Positions 23,853 to 31,558 of a stretch of DNA of 35,438 nt are shown here, piece after piece. Source of the stretch: Propioniciclava sinopodophylli (GTDB lineage: Bacteria; Actinomycetota; Actinomycetes; Propionibacteriales; Propionibacteriaceae). Positions within the stretch are counted from its first letter, which is position 1, and each line of letters opens with the position of its first letter. Location: NCBI RefSeq assembly GCF_004324755.1, contig NZ_SDMQ01000020.1:1-35438 (forward strand). The letters are read 5' to 3'. Position numbers and translations under genes: made by a program. Under the pieces are notes generated by a model. It was not told where the DNA came from and made no database searches. It worked only from the letters and a program-made list of their open reading frames with translations.

Positions 23853-25522
23853 GGCCTGGGTCCCTTCGTGGTGCTGGCGACCATCGGGATCGGGAAGCAG
23901 ATCTTCAGGAAGGGGAGCCACCAGAACACGATGTTCAGCAAAATCAGGAAGATGAACATCACGATGAAGGCGACCAGGAAGATGATCTGGAGCGACAGCG
24001 AACAGATCTTGCCGAGCTGGACCTCGAGGGCCTGCTCCAGTCCCTCCTCCTTCAGGATCTTCGGGGTGACCTGCGTGAGCACCTTGCGCAGGGACGGTGG
24101 CATCTCGATCGCGACGCCCCGGTTGAACTGCCTCAGGTTGTTGATGTCGGGCAGCTGCAGCAGGATCGGACGGGCCGGCGCGTCGGCGTCCATCGCGCGG
24201 GCCAACTCGAAGGCCCGCGTGGGTTCGCTGAGCACCGGGCGGCACGGCGGGCTGACCCACACCAGGCGGATCACGTAGCGGGGGACCGACGCCGCAGTCC
24301 CGTCGAGGTTCGGGGTGCGTCCCGGCCCGTGCTCACGAATCATCCCCTGCAACTCGGGCGGCAGCGTCCGCTTGTTGCCCTCGACGGCTGCGGCGGCCAG
24401 TTGGGTGAGGCTGCCGCTGGTCTGGTGCCCGGCGAGCCAGGCGGCCGGAAGCGGAGGGCTGGGGTCCGACCGCAGGTCGTAGGTGCTGGGTGGGCTGCCG
24501 GGGGAGTCGTCGCCCTCGGTCAGGGGCAGGTAGTCCCTGGGGTCCACCAGACTCCTGAGCGCGTCGGTCAGCGACGTCTCGGTGCCGTCGACGAGCAACT
24601 CGACGGCCTCCAACCCGTCGTACAGGGCCTCGGCGGCCGATCCGCCGGGCAAGGCGGTTCCGAACACGATCCGTTGGTAGACCGCCTTCTGCTCCTGCCG
24701 CAGCCAGGCCATGAGGTCGAGCAGGACGAACAGCGAGGCGTAGCCGACGTTCAGGCCCGTGGTGCCCGGCTTGCGCAGCTGCGTCCACGGGACGACCACC
24801 CGGTCGACCAGCGTGTCGACCGCGGGGTCGTCCAGCGGGCCGAGTCCGAGCGGTTGCCGGAGGGCGGCCAGGGCAGCCGCGGGGTCGGCCAGCACGGGCT
24901 CGACCGACTGGCGCTGGGCGACCGGGATGTAGCCGAAGTACACCCGGCGTGCCGCCTCGCGGCCGGCCGGCAGCCCCAGCCGGGCGGCGGTGCTCCCCGG
25001 CGTCCCGAAGCCGGTGACGGGGGCGGTGTGCAGGGGGTGCTCCTCCTCGCCGTCGGCGAGAGCCGCCCCGGCGACCGGCACCCACTGCCGGCCCACCCGG
25101 GCACGCTCGGTGCCGTCGGGGGCCAGTTGCCTCAGCACGAAGAAGGCCCGGTCACCCTCCCGTGCCGAGACCAGGTGGTCGGGGATGCCGGGCCGTCGGC
25201 ATGCCAGGGTGGCGGTCACGAGGTAGTACCGCATGCTGAGCGGCTGGTACAGCCGGAACGGGCCGGTGGCCGTGCTGGTCCCGGCGGCGACGCCGGACGG
25301 GGCGGTCTGCTCCAGGTCGTCGGCGTGCCCACCCGCCAGGAGCCGGGTGAAGTCGGTGACGAAGTCGTCGCTGGCGAACTCGGCGATCCAGGGCTGGGCG
25401 ATGCCCGAGGCCGCAGGCCCGACCGGGCCGCGCCACAACGGGGACGGGGCGAGCCACTGCAGGTCGGAGGAGCTGTGCTTCGGGATCGGCAGCACCCGGG
25501 TGGGGATCATGGTCTGGGTCAT
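23849..25522 (-). CDS. eCIS-associated protein with C-terminal membrane segment (CisA-like candidate)
   Basis: 557 aa. ATG 25522 lies just after the previous stop; a second ATG four codons in is possible. The first 500 residues are soluble-looking, with a Pro/Gly-rich zone around 345-375. The last 50 contain a very hydrophobic stretch, IIFLVAFIVMFIFLILLNIV followed by WWLPFLKICFPIPMV, long enough for one or two transmembrane helices. A membrane segment is foreign to a baseplate protein. From memory, Streptomyces CIS clusters encode a membrane-associated protein, CisA, needed for particle function at the membrane; this gene would fit that role, but I cannot align them here. The segment uses visibly more A/T codons, as expected for Ile/Phe/Met-rich sequence. 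Confidence 0.72.
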   Translation of the reverse strand: MTQTMIPTRVLPIPKHSSSDLQWLAPSPLWRGPVGPAASGIAQPWIAEFASDDFVTDFTRLLAGGHADDLEQTAPSGVAAGTSTATGPFRLYQPLSMRYYLVTATLACRRPGIPDHLVSAREGDRAFFVLRQLAPDGTERARVGRQWVPVAGAALADGEEEHPLHTAPVTGFGTPGSTAARLGLPAGREAARRVYFGYIPVAQRQSVEPVLADPAAALAALRQPLGLGPLDDPAVDTLVDRVVVPWTQLRKPGTTGLNVGYASLFVLLDLMAWLRQEQKAVYQRIVFGTALPGGSAAEALYDGLEAVELLVDGTETSLTDALRSLVDPRDYLPLTEGDDSPGSPPSTYDLRSDPSPPLPAAWLAGHQTSGSLTQLAAAAVEGNKRTLPPELQGMIREHGPGRTPNLDGTAASVPRYVIRLVWVSPPCRPVLSEPTRAFELARAMDADAPARPILLQLPDINNLRQFNRGVAIEMPPSLRKVLTQVTPKILKEEGLEQALEVQLGKICSLSLQIIFLVAFIVMFIFLILLNIVFWWLPFLKICFPIPMVASTTKGPRP

Positions 25523-25524
25523 GG

Positions 25525-26247
25525 TCACCACACGTTCCCGGCGCCGGGGGTGTAGCTGCTGCCGATGACGGTGGAGGCGATGATCGCGTTGCACTGGATG
25601 GCCCCCGAGTAGGTCCACATGCCCGAGTTCACGGTGGCGGAGCCGCAGTCGACGGTGATCGTGGGCGCGGAGATCGACAGCTTGCTGGCCGCCGTGAGCG
25701 TGACCCCGCCCGGGGCCAGTTCGAGGGAGTTGCCGCTGCTGTCGGACGCCGTGACCGTGTTGCCGGCGTCGGAGAGCTCGACCTGCTGCCCGCCCGGTGT
25801 CCGCAGGGTGAGCGTGACCGCGCCCCGGGTGTCGTCGAGCGTGATCTTGATGCCGCTGCGCGAGGTGAGCGAGCGGATGTTGTTGTCCGAGCCCACGCTT
25901 TCCGGGGCGGAGTCCCGGCCGTTCCACAGCGATCCGACCACGTACGCGTCGCGTGGGTTGCCGGCACCGAAGCTGACCAGCACCTCGTCGCCCACCTCGG
26001 GGACGAACCAGCTGCCCCGTCCATCGCCCGCGTTCATCGTGGCGAGCCGCGCCCAGGGGGAGAACTCGGCCGCGTCCGGGTCGGGCGCCCACGGCAACCG
26101 GACGCGCACGCGCCCCTGGCCGTGGGGGTCGGAGTTGTCGGTCACGAGGGCGGGGTAGACGCCGTAGTAGTGCCGCCCCGGGTCGCTGACGAGCGCCTGC
26201 AGGCTGAGGTCGGTCGCATTCGGGTCCAGGACGGTGTGGCCGCTCAT
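25525..26247 (-). CDS. gpV/gp5-like spike protein
   Basis: 240 aa; ATG 26247 overlaps the hub stop as ATGA. The N-terminal OB-fold carries YPALVTDNSDPHGQGRVRVRLPWA and SWFVPEVGDEVLVSFGAGNPRDAYVVGSLWNG, typical of VgrG/gpV spikes. The C-terminal 130 residues alternate short beta strands (VTLTLRTPGG, SLELAPGGVTLTAASKLSI, TVDCGSATVNSG), a trimeric beta-helix needle. It ends in a short unrelated tail, and no PAAR domain is attached. In Afp8/Pvc8 this part is fused to the hub; here it is a separate gene. Confidence 0.93.
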   Translation of the reverse strand: MSGHTVLDPNATDLSLQALVSDPGRHYYGVYPALVTDNSDPHGQGRVRVRLPWAPDPDAAEFSPWARLATMNAGDGRGSWFVPEVGDEVLVSFGAGNPRDAYVVGSLWNGRDSAPESVGSDNNIRSLTSRSGIKITLDDTRGAVTLTLRTPGGQQVELSDAGNTVTASDSSGNSLELAPGGVTLTAASKLSISAPTITVDCGSATVNSGMWTYSGAIQCNAIIASTVIGSSYTPGAGNVW

Positions 26248-27320
26248 CGCGCACCCCCGATGCCGGGGCGCTCGACGTCCAGGTGGGTGCGCAGCCCCGT
26301 GTGGAGGTCGTAGGTGTGCCGTACGCGGGTCACCGTGTAGCGCCCCTCGAACATCGTCCCCAGGCCGCCGAGCTCGACCGGCCCCCCGACCCGGGCTGCG
26401 GGTGTGCCGCCCGTGACGGCGGTCCCGGTCACGAACCGGCGGGCGCGCTCGAGGTACGCGGCCCTGGCCAGTGCGCGGGCCTCGTCGGCCGCGAGCGGGA
26501 CCCCGCGCACCAGCGGCTCCGTGCGCCGCCCACGTGCCTCCTCCAGCACGGCGGTGCCGGACGTGAGCGAGCCGAGTTCGGCGCCGAGCTCCCCCGCACC
26601 GATCGCCTCGTCGATGGCGTCCTTGTCGGCCACCGACCAGCCGGTCGCGCGCACCTCGCTGACCTGGTCGGCGAGGTCGGCGCGAACGGCGAACGACAGC
26701 AGGTTGGCGCCGTACGCGAGCCGGGGGACGTCCGCGCCCACGCCGCGCCCCGGTCGCCGCGCGACGTGCAGGTCCCGGCCGTCGAGCCACACCTCGGCGT
26801 CCTCCTGCCGGGCCAGGCCGCGCAACAGGGCGAGGTCGGACTGGTTGAGCTGGGCCACCACCGCGCGCTGGACGGGGGGTACGTCGACCCTGGCCCGTAG
26901 CCCGTGCGCCCCGGCGATCCGGTCGGCGACGGCGCCCAGCGAGCTGTCCTCGAAGGTGCGCGTGCGGCGGGTCAGGCGCAGGTCGTAGAGGGCGTCCTCG
27001 GCGTGCACCGTCGCCTGTGCCACGTCGTCGGCCCGGTAGTCGGCGGCGATCGCGCTGATGGTGCCGCTGAAGACGGTGGTGCGGTCAGGCCCGAGCGCGA
27101 CCGAGAGCTCTGCGCCGAAGTCGAGCAGGTCGCGGTCGGCGTACAGGTACCCGGGCCGCCCGTTCCGCTGGCCCCAGTTGCGCACCGTGAGCACGCAGCG
27201 GCTCAGCCCCACGATGTCGCACTCCACGTCGAGGGCGAGCAGGTTGTCGGCCAGCTCGGGCTGGTCCTGCCCGGCGACGGTCAGCCCCGGGGTGGCGACG
27301 TAGGCGGCAAGGATGCTCAT
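26244..27320 (-). CDS. gpD/gp27-like spike hub protein
   Basis: 358 aa from ATG 27320, three bases after the small upstream gene. The phage late-control D pattern is clear: N-terminal beta-domain with FSGTISAIAADYRADDVAQATVHAEDALYDLRLTRRTRTF (positions about 84-125), then SLGAVADRIAGAHGLRARVD, LNQSDLALLRGLARQEDAEVWLDGRDLHV, and a C-terminal barrel GRYTVTRVRHTYDLHTGLRTHL. It forms the trimeric hub that joins tube to spike. It overlaps the spike gene by four bases. Confidence 0.92.
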   Translation of the reverse strand: MSILAAYVATPGLTVAGQDQPELADNLLALDVECDIVGLSRCVLTVRNWGQRNGRPGYLYADRDLLDFGAELSVALGPDRTTVFSGTISAIAADYRADDVAQATVHAEDALYDLRLTRRTRTFEDSSLGAVADRIAGAHGLRARVDVPPVQRAVVAQLNQSDLALLRGLARQEDAEVWLDGRDLHVARRPGRGVGADVPRLAYGANLLSFAVRADLADQVSEVRATGWSVADKDAIDEAIGAGELGAELGSLTSGTAVLEEARGRRTEPLVRGVPLAADEARALARAAYLERARRFVTGTAVTGGTPAARVGGPVELGGLGTMFEGRYTVTRVRHTYDLHTGLRTHLDVERPGIGGAR

Positions 27321-27323
27321 GGC

Positions 27324-27491
27324 TCAGTCGGCTCGCAGTCGGTGGGACAGGCGCGCCCGCTCGTCGAGCCAGACGTCGAGCCGGGAGGCCAGGTCCGTCT
27401 CCGGCCCCGTGGCGGCGCGCGGTGCCGCGGGGGTGGACGCGGGCGCCGGCGGTGGTTGGACGACCTCCACCTCGTTGATCTGGATGGGCAT
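27324..27491 (-). CDS. Small eCIS protein (Afp6/Pvc6-like), 55 aa
   Basis: A 55-aa frame between the LysM protein and the hub. ATG 27491 has AAGGAG seven bases upstream; an earlier GTG at 27497 is too close to that site. The product starts MPIQINEVEVVQPPP, continues through a Pro/Ala linker and ends with an amphipathic helix (DLASRLDVWLDERARLSHRLRAD). Afp/PVC clusters have a comparably tiny gene next to the LysM and hub genes, so I assign it by position, size and the short beta-strand plus helix layout. Function in assembly is unknown. Confidence 0.8.
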   Translation of the reverse strand: MPIQINEVEVVQPPPAPASTPAAPRAATGPETDLASRLDVWLDERARLSHRLRAD

Positions 27492-27493
27492 GG

Positions 27494-28321
27494 TCACGCT
27501 CCTTCGATGTCGATGGCGGCGCGCGGGTTGATCACGGTGCCGGCGGTCAGCAGCCGGGGGTTGTCGATGCCGTTCGCGGTGGCCACGGCCTTCCAGTCGC
27601 CGCCGCCGGCGCGCGCGGTGAGGGACGCGACGGTCTCCCCGGAGCGGCTCTGGGCGAGCGGCGTCGTCCCCACCCCTGCGCCGGCCAAGGCGCCCAGGCC
27701 CAGGGACGCCGATGCTCCGGCGCTGATGCCGATGCCGGCCGACATCGACACGCCGGCGCTCACCCCAAACCCGGCGCTGATCGAGGCGCCGGCCCCGATC
27801 GAGGCGCCGGCCCCGATCGAGGCGCCGGCCCCGAACGGGGTGTTCGGGCGGCTGGAGGGAGACGGGGCGTTGTCACGGTTCGGCGGACCGACGGAGGCGA
27901 AGCCGAGGTTCACCACCGCCCGCAGGGGCACGCCCTCGGGGGAGAAGAAGTTGAGGGTCTGGCTCATCGAGCTGACCGTGCCGAAGAACAGGAAGGTGCC
28001 CCAGCTGAACCGGACCACGCGCCGCTTCAGTTCCTCAGGCAGGGTGAGCCGCACCAGCAGGTCGGTCTTCTCCTGCACGGAGGTGCCCGCCGTCGACGTG
28101 TCGAACGTCAACTCGACGGTGAGCGTGGAGCTCTGGCCCGTCTGCTGGGCCGCGGTCTTGTTGGCCAGCCGGTCTTCGGCGGGCGCGCTCCCGTCGGCGC
28201 TGCCGGTCGGGGTGTAGCTCAGGGAGAGGGAACTGGGGTCGAAGTCGACCGCCAGGTCCACGCCGCCGGCCACGGCCTGCCCGCTGTCCCTGTCCCACTC
28301 GGTGATCGTCGCGTGGCCCAT
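27494..28321 (-). CDS. LysM hub-adaptor (Afp7-like) with hexapeptide-repeat insert
   Basis: 275 aa; TGATG joins it to the preceding gene. The N-terminal domain (1 to about 150; DFDPSSLSLSYTP, STLTVELTFDTS, RVVRFSWGTFLFFGTVSSMSQTLNFFSPEGVPLRAVV) is the CIS tube/hub-adaptor fold. The C-terminus (about 228-270; GETVASLTARAGGGDWKAVATANGIDNPRLLTAGTVI) is a LysM domain. In Afp and PVC this protein connects the tube to the hub. Between the two, at about residues 165-220, lie roughly nine hexads of the form hydrophobic-(G/S)-A-G-x-(S/G), an insert also present at the C-terminus of the neighbouring tube protein. Three of them are encoded by perfect 18-bp DNA repeats. Confidence 0.9.
   Translation of the reverse strand: MGHATITEWDRDSGQAVAGGVDLAVDFDPSSLSLSYTPTGSADGSAPAEDRLANKTAAQQTGQSSTLTVELTFDTSTAGTSVQEKTDLLVRLTLPEELKRRVVRFSWGTFLFFGTVSSMSQTLNFFSPEGVPLRAVVNLGFASVGPPNRDNAPSPSSRPNTPFGAGASIGAGASIGAGASISAGFGVSAGVSMSAGIGISAGASASLGLGALAGAGVGTTPLAQSRSGETVASLTARAGGGDWKAVATANGIDNPRLLTAGTVINPRAAIDIEGA
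27781..27834. repeat. Three perfect 18-bp tandem repeats in the LysM protein gene
   Basis: The unit TCGAGGCGCCGGCCCCGA occurs three times without a mismatch, encoding the hexapeptide IGAGAS on the minus strand. Identity at the DNA level points to recent copy-number change. Confidence 0.9.
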
Positions 28322-28932
28322 CAGAACCCCCCGATCGAGGCGGACGCGCCGGCCGAGAACGATGCGCCGGCCGAGAACGACGCGCCGGCGGAGAGCGAGC
28401 CGCCCCCGGAGACGGACAGCCCGGCGCTCAGGCTCACCGAGGCGCCGATCGCCGCGACCGCCCCCAGTCCGCCGGGCGGGACAGCGCGCAGGCTGCGGTA
28501 CACCAGGGCCAACTCCTCGATCGCCACCGCCTGGTCGCCCCGTGCCTGCAGGCCGGGGGCCTTGATGCGCACCGGCAGGCAGCCGTCGACGGCGAACGCG
28601 ATCGCGGGGTCGCCGGCGGCGGTCAGCACGGTCACCTGCCCGTGCGCGGTCACCACCGCCCCGGGGCGCGTCCCCTGGGTGAACCATGTCCACAGCTGCA
28701 GGTCCGAGGTCATGCCCCGCCGCAGCACGAGCTGCGCTCCGGTCACGCGCCCGATGAGGTGCACCTGGGCGTCGTTCACGCCGCCCACCTCGACGGTGGC
28801 GGGCTGCATGGTCAGCTCGAGGCCGTCGCACTCGGCGAACGCACCGTCGCACAGGGGGCTGGTCACGCTGGGCAGCGGGTCGTCGAGGTCGAGCAACACC
28901 TCGAACCGGAACACCCCCATCAGCCCCGTCAT
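28321..28932 (-). CDS. Second tail-tube protein (Afp5-like) with hexapeptide tail
   Basis: 203 aa; ATG 28932 overlaps the previous stop as ATGA. The body follows the T4 gp19-type tube fold (FRFEVLLD, FAECDGLELTMQPATVEVGG, VTGAQLVLRRGMTSDLQLWTWF, AVAIEELALVYRSL), like the 151-aa tube protein, and in Afp-type systems such a second tube protein forms the layer next to the baseplate. The last 45 residues are unlike a normal tube protein: seven hexads IGASVS, LSAGLS, VSGGGS, LSAGAS, FSAGAS, FSAGAS, ASIGGF. A matching run sits in the next protein, so the tails may pack together. Confidence 0.88.
   Translation of the reverse strand: MTGLMGVFRFEVLLDLDDPLPSVTSPLCDGAFAECDGLELTMQPATVEVGGVNDAQVHLIGRVTGAQLVLRRGMTSDLQLWTWFTQGTRPGAVVTAHGQVTVLTAAGDPAIAFAVDGCLPVRIKAPGLQARGDQAVAIEELALVYRSLRAVPPGGLGAVAAIGASVSLSAGLSVSGGGSLSAGASFSAGASFSAGASASIGGF
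28346..28399. repeat. 18-bp tandem repeats in the second tube gene
   Basis: Three consecutive 18-bp units beginning GCGCCGGC (28346, 28364, 28382) encode the SAGASF hexads on the minus strand. The first two differ only in the last base; the third has diverged in its second half. Confidence 0.85.
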
Positions 28933-31070
28933 GACCCGGCCCCCAGTTCCAGCAGGCCGTCGCCGGTGCGCAGCAGGGTGATCGTGATGAACTCCACCGG
29001 CGACGAGGGCGCCACGTGCAGGTTGACCACGACCTGGGCGTCCGCGGCGGGGTCGGGGGAGGGGCCGGCCACCTCGACGCGCGCCGCATGGAAGGCGCCC
29101 GCCGCGGTGAGCTGGGCGAGCAGCGACTCGAACCGGCGCGCGACCATCGCGACGAAGCGGTCGTCGGCCACCTCGAAGACGTACCGGCGTCCGGCACGGA
29201 GCACCAGCTTCCGGAGCCAGCTGACGGTGCGCCGGACGGACAGTTGGAGCCAGGGGGCGTCGGCCAGGGTGTGGGCGCTGAGTGCGGCGAAGCCGTTCGG
29301 GCCCTGCCGGATCACGTTGAGATGGGCGTCGAAGAGGCGCCGGACGTCGGCGTCGGCCAGCGGCGTCCCGGCGAATGCCACGGGGCCTCGCAGCGGGACC
29401 GCGGCGGGGGCGACCCACACGCCGCGCCGCAATTCGCGGGCTGCGACCATGCCGGCCACCGGCCCGTCCGGGGGGATCGAGGCGTCCGCCGACAGCAGCA
29501 GCCACGGGTGCCAGAGCGTGGCGTAGGCCAGGGGCACCACGGACGCGTCGGGACCCAGGGCCGGCTCCTGGGCCAGCCGCACCTGCCAGGCCAGCGCATC
29601 CGGGGCGTCGAAGTGGGCGGGCAGGCTGAGCAAAGCGACCCGGTCGGCGAGGGCGGCACACAGCGTGACCAGGGCGACCTGGACGCCTTGTGCGGGGGCC
29701 GGATCGTACGCCCGGGGGTCGACGAGTTCCAGGTGCGGCTCCTGTGGGGGAGAGGACGGCGCCGGCGGGGACGTCTCGACGACGGGGGGCGCCTCCACGG
29801 GTGGGGACGACACCTGCGAGAGGCAGCAGCGGAAGTCCGACCAGTCCGGGGGCTCGGGCGGGGGCTCGGGGACGATCACCTCCACCGGCGGCACCGCCGG
29901 CTCCCACTGCCGGTGACCGAGGTCGGGGCACGCCACCAGCCCGACCTCGTCGACGGCCGCCAGGGCGTGGATGCCCCGCAGGGCGACCGGGTGGGGGCTC
30001 AGTGAGGTCAGGGCGTCGATGTGGGCGACCAGGGACGCCACCGTGTCGGACGCCACGTGTGGGTCGAGGAAGCAGGTCACCGGGTCGAAGGTGGCCAGGT
30101 CGTCGTCCCCCCGGTCGATGGGGGGCGCGCCACCCGTGTCGGTGGCGTCCGGGACGACGAGTCCCCCGGCGGCGACGAGCGACGTGGTGTCCCGGGAAGC
30201 CCGCAGCACGAGCGAGCGGCCCGGCACCGGGGCGCCGGCGTCCGGGGGCTGGAGCGCGTCCGGCCACGAGCCCAGGCCGAGGTCCGTGCGTCGTTCCAGC
30301 AGACGGGCCTCACCGTCGACGACCTGGTCGACGCGCAGGTCGAACCGCACCAGGCGCACCGACAGCAGCGGGGTCACCGAGGGGAGCCCCGCGACGGCGC
30401 CCGGTTCCACCCTCGGCCCGGCGAGTTCGCGGAGGACGTCCAGCTGCACCCCGGCGTCCGTGGTCCGGCGTGCGCCGGTCCGAACGTACAGGTGGGGCAG
30501 TCCCTCGCCGAGGTCGAGCTCGAGCAGGTCGCCGTCGGCGACGCTCCCTGCGGCCCCGATCGGGAGCACGAGTTGGCCGGAGGCGTCCCCGTCGATCCGC
30601 TGGTAGGCGGGTCCGTGGGGCAAGGCCCTGCGCGTCACGCTGGTGGCCAGCTGGATCCCCGCCGACCAGGCCCCGGCCCAGGCGGCGTCCACGACCACTT
30701 CGTGCGCGACGCCGGCGAGGTCCACGACGCGCAGGCCAGGCACCGGCCAGCGTGCGGCCCGTGCCTGCGGTCCCGCCACGCGCACGACCCAGCACCGGCG
30801 CCCGCCGTTTTCGAAGAAGGCGCGCACGGCGGCGGCGAGCTGGGCGAGCACGGGGCGTCCGCCGTCGAAGGCCAGCACCAGGTCGCCGCCGAACACCGTG
30901 CGGTAGCCGTTCGGGTCGTCGAGGGCGACAGGGGTGTGGAGCGGGCCGCGCTCGGCGAACCCGACGAAGGCGGCGACGTCCAGCCGGACGGGGGCCTCGC
31001 GCTCGGGCAGGGTGACGTCGACGACGACTCCGGGGAGCCGGCCGTCGAAGGTGAGCCCGGACGCGGTCAT
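28929..31070 (-). CDS. Second sheath-like protein, enlarged (Afp3/4-like)
   Basis: 713 aa from ATG 31070, four bases after the tube gene stop. The N-terminus (LPGVVVDVTLPEREAPVRLDVAAFVGFAERGPL) and C-terminus (ARELRRGVWVAPAAVPLRG, VIRQGPNGFAALSAHTLA, VRRTVSWLRKLVLRAGRRYVFEVADDRFVAMVARRFESLL, and a terminal beta strand) follow the tail-sheath pattern. The centre is expanded and includes a Pro/Glu-rich linker around residues 400-460 with an FRCCLSQ motif. In Afp-type systems extra sheath proteins form the layers next to the baseplate. The size of the insertion suggests an external decoration domain. Confidence 0.85.
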   Translation of the reverse strand: MTASGLTFDGRLPGVVVDVTLPEREAPVRLDVAAFVGFAERGPLHTPVALDDPNGYRTVFGGDLVLAFDGGRPVLAQLAAAVRAFFENGGRRCWVVRVAGPQARAARWPVPGLRVVDLAGVAHEVVVDAAWAGAWSAGIQLATSVTRRALPHGPAYQRIDGDASGQLVLPIGAAGSVADGDLLELDLGEGLPHLYVRTGARRTTDAGVQLDVLRELAGPRVEPGAVAGLPSVTPLLSVRLVRFDLRVDQVVDGEARLLERRTDLGLGSWPDALQPPDAGAPVPGRSLVLRASRDTTSLVAAGGLVVPDATDTGGAPPIDRGDDDLATFDPVTCFLDPHVASDTVASLVAHIDALTSLSPHPVALRGIHALAAVDEVGLVACPDLGHRQWEPAVPPVEVIVPEPPPEPPDWSDFRCCLSQVSSPPVEAPPVVETSPPAPSSPPQEPHLELVDPRAYDPAPAQGVQVALVTLCAALADRVALLSLPAHFDAPDALAWQVRLAQEPALGPDASVVPLAYATLWHPWLLLSADASIPPDGPVAGMVAARELRRGVWVAPAAVPLRGPVAFAGTPLADADVRRLFDAHLNVIRQGPNGFAALSAHTLADAPWLQLSVRRTVSWLRKLVLRAGRRYVFEVADDRFVAMVARRFESLLAQLTAAGAFHAARVEVAGPSPDPAADAQVVVNLHVAPSSPVEFITITLLRTGDGLLELGAGS

Positions 31071-31074
31071 GGTG

Positions 31075-31530
31075 CTACTCGACGATGAGGTCTTCGATGG
31101 ACAGGACCAGCTCCTCGATCGCCACGTCGGTGCCGGTCTTGGCGTTCAGGCTCGGTGCCGTGTAGCGGATCGGGCGGGCGTTGACCAGCGTCCAGGTCAT
31201 CACGGTCGCCGTGTGGGCCTCGTCCTGCAGCTGGATCTGCACGGTCCGCAGGCCGTCCTGGGAGCCCGTGCGGATCTGGTGCACCCACTCGTACAGGTCG
31301 AGGGAGCCCACCACGCCCCGCTTCAGGGTGACGTCCCCCACCTTGTAGAGGCCGTTGATCTTGACCGGGCGGTTGGCCTTCGAGTTGCCGGCCCGGTACT
31401 CCATCGTGGTGGTCTCGATATTGATGCCGGTGACCTCGGCGAAGCCGCCGCGCACGGTGTTGGCGTCCCCGGTCTGGAAGTCGACCAGGTAGTTGAAGTT
31501 GCCGTAGGGGTTCTCGCGTTCCTTGGCCAT
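31075..31530 (-). CDS. Main tail-tube protein (Afp1/gp19-like)
   Basis: 151 aa, the usual length. ATG 31530 has AAGGAG six bases upstream, the strongest ribosome site of the operon, fitting a high-copy subunit. Family landmarks are the N-terminal NFNYLVDFQTG, GGFAEVTGINIETTTMEYRAG, VGDVTLKRGVVGSLDLYEWV and the last strand VAIEELVLSIEDLIVE. It polymerises into the inner tube that holds or delivers cargo. It sits between the two sheath genes. Confidence 0.95.
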   Translation of the reverse strand: MAKERENPYGNFNYLVDFQTGDANTVRGGFAEVTGINIETTTMEYRAGNSKANRPVKINGLYKVGDVTLKRGVVGSLDLYEWVHQIRTGSQDGLRTVQIQLQDEAHTATVMTWTLVNARPIRYTAPSLNAKTGTDVAIEELVLSIEDLIVE

Positions 31531-31558
31531 CGTCGTCTCCTTGTCGTGTGGTCGCCGG

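Noticed and set aside
27781-28399. CRISPR-like short repeats
   Set aside because: Repeats are tandem without spacers, in frame, and encode hexapeptides.
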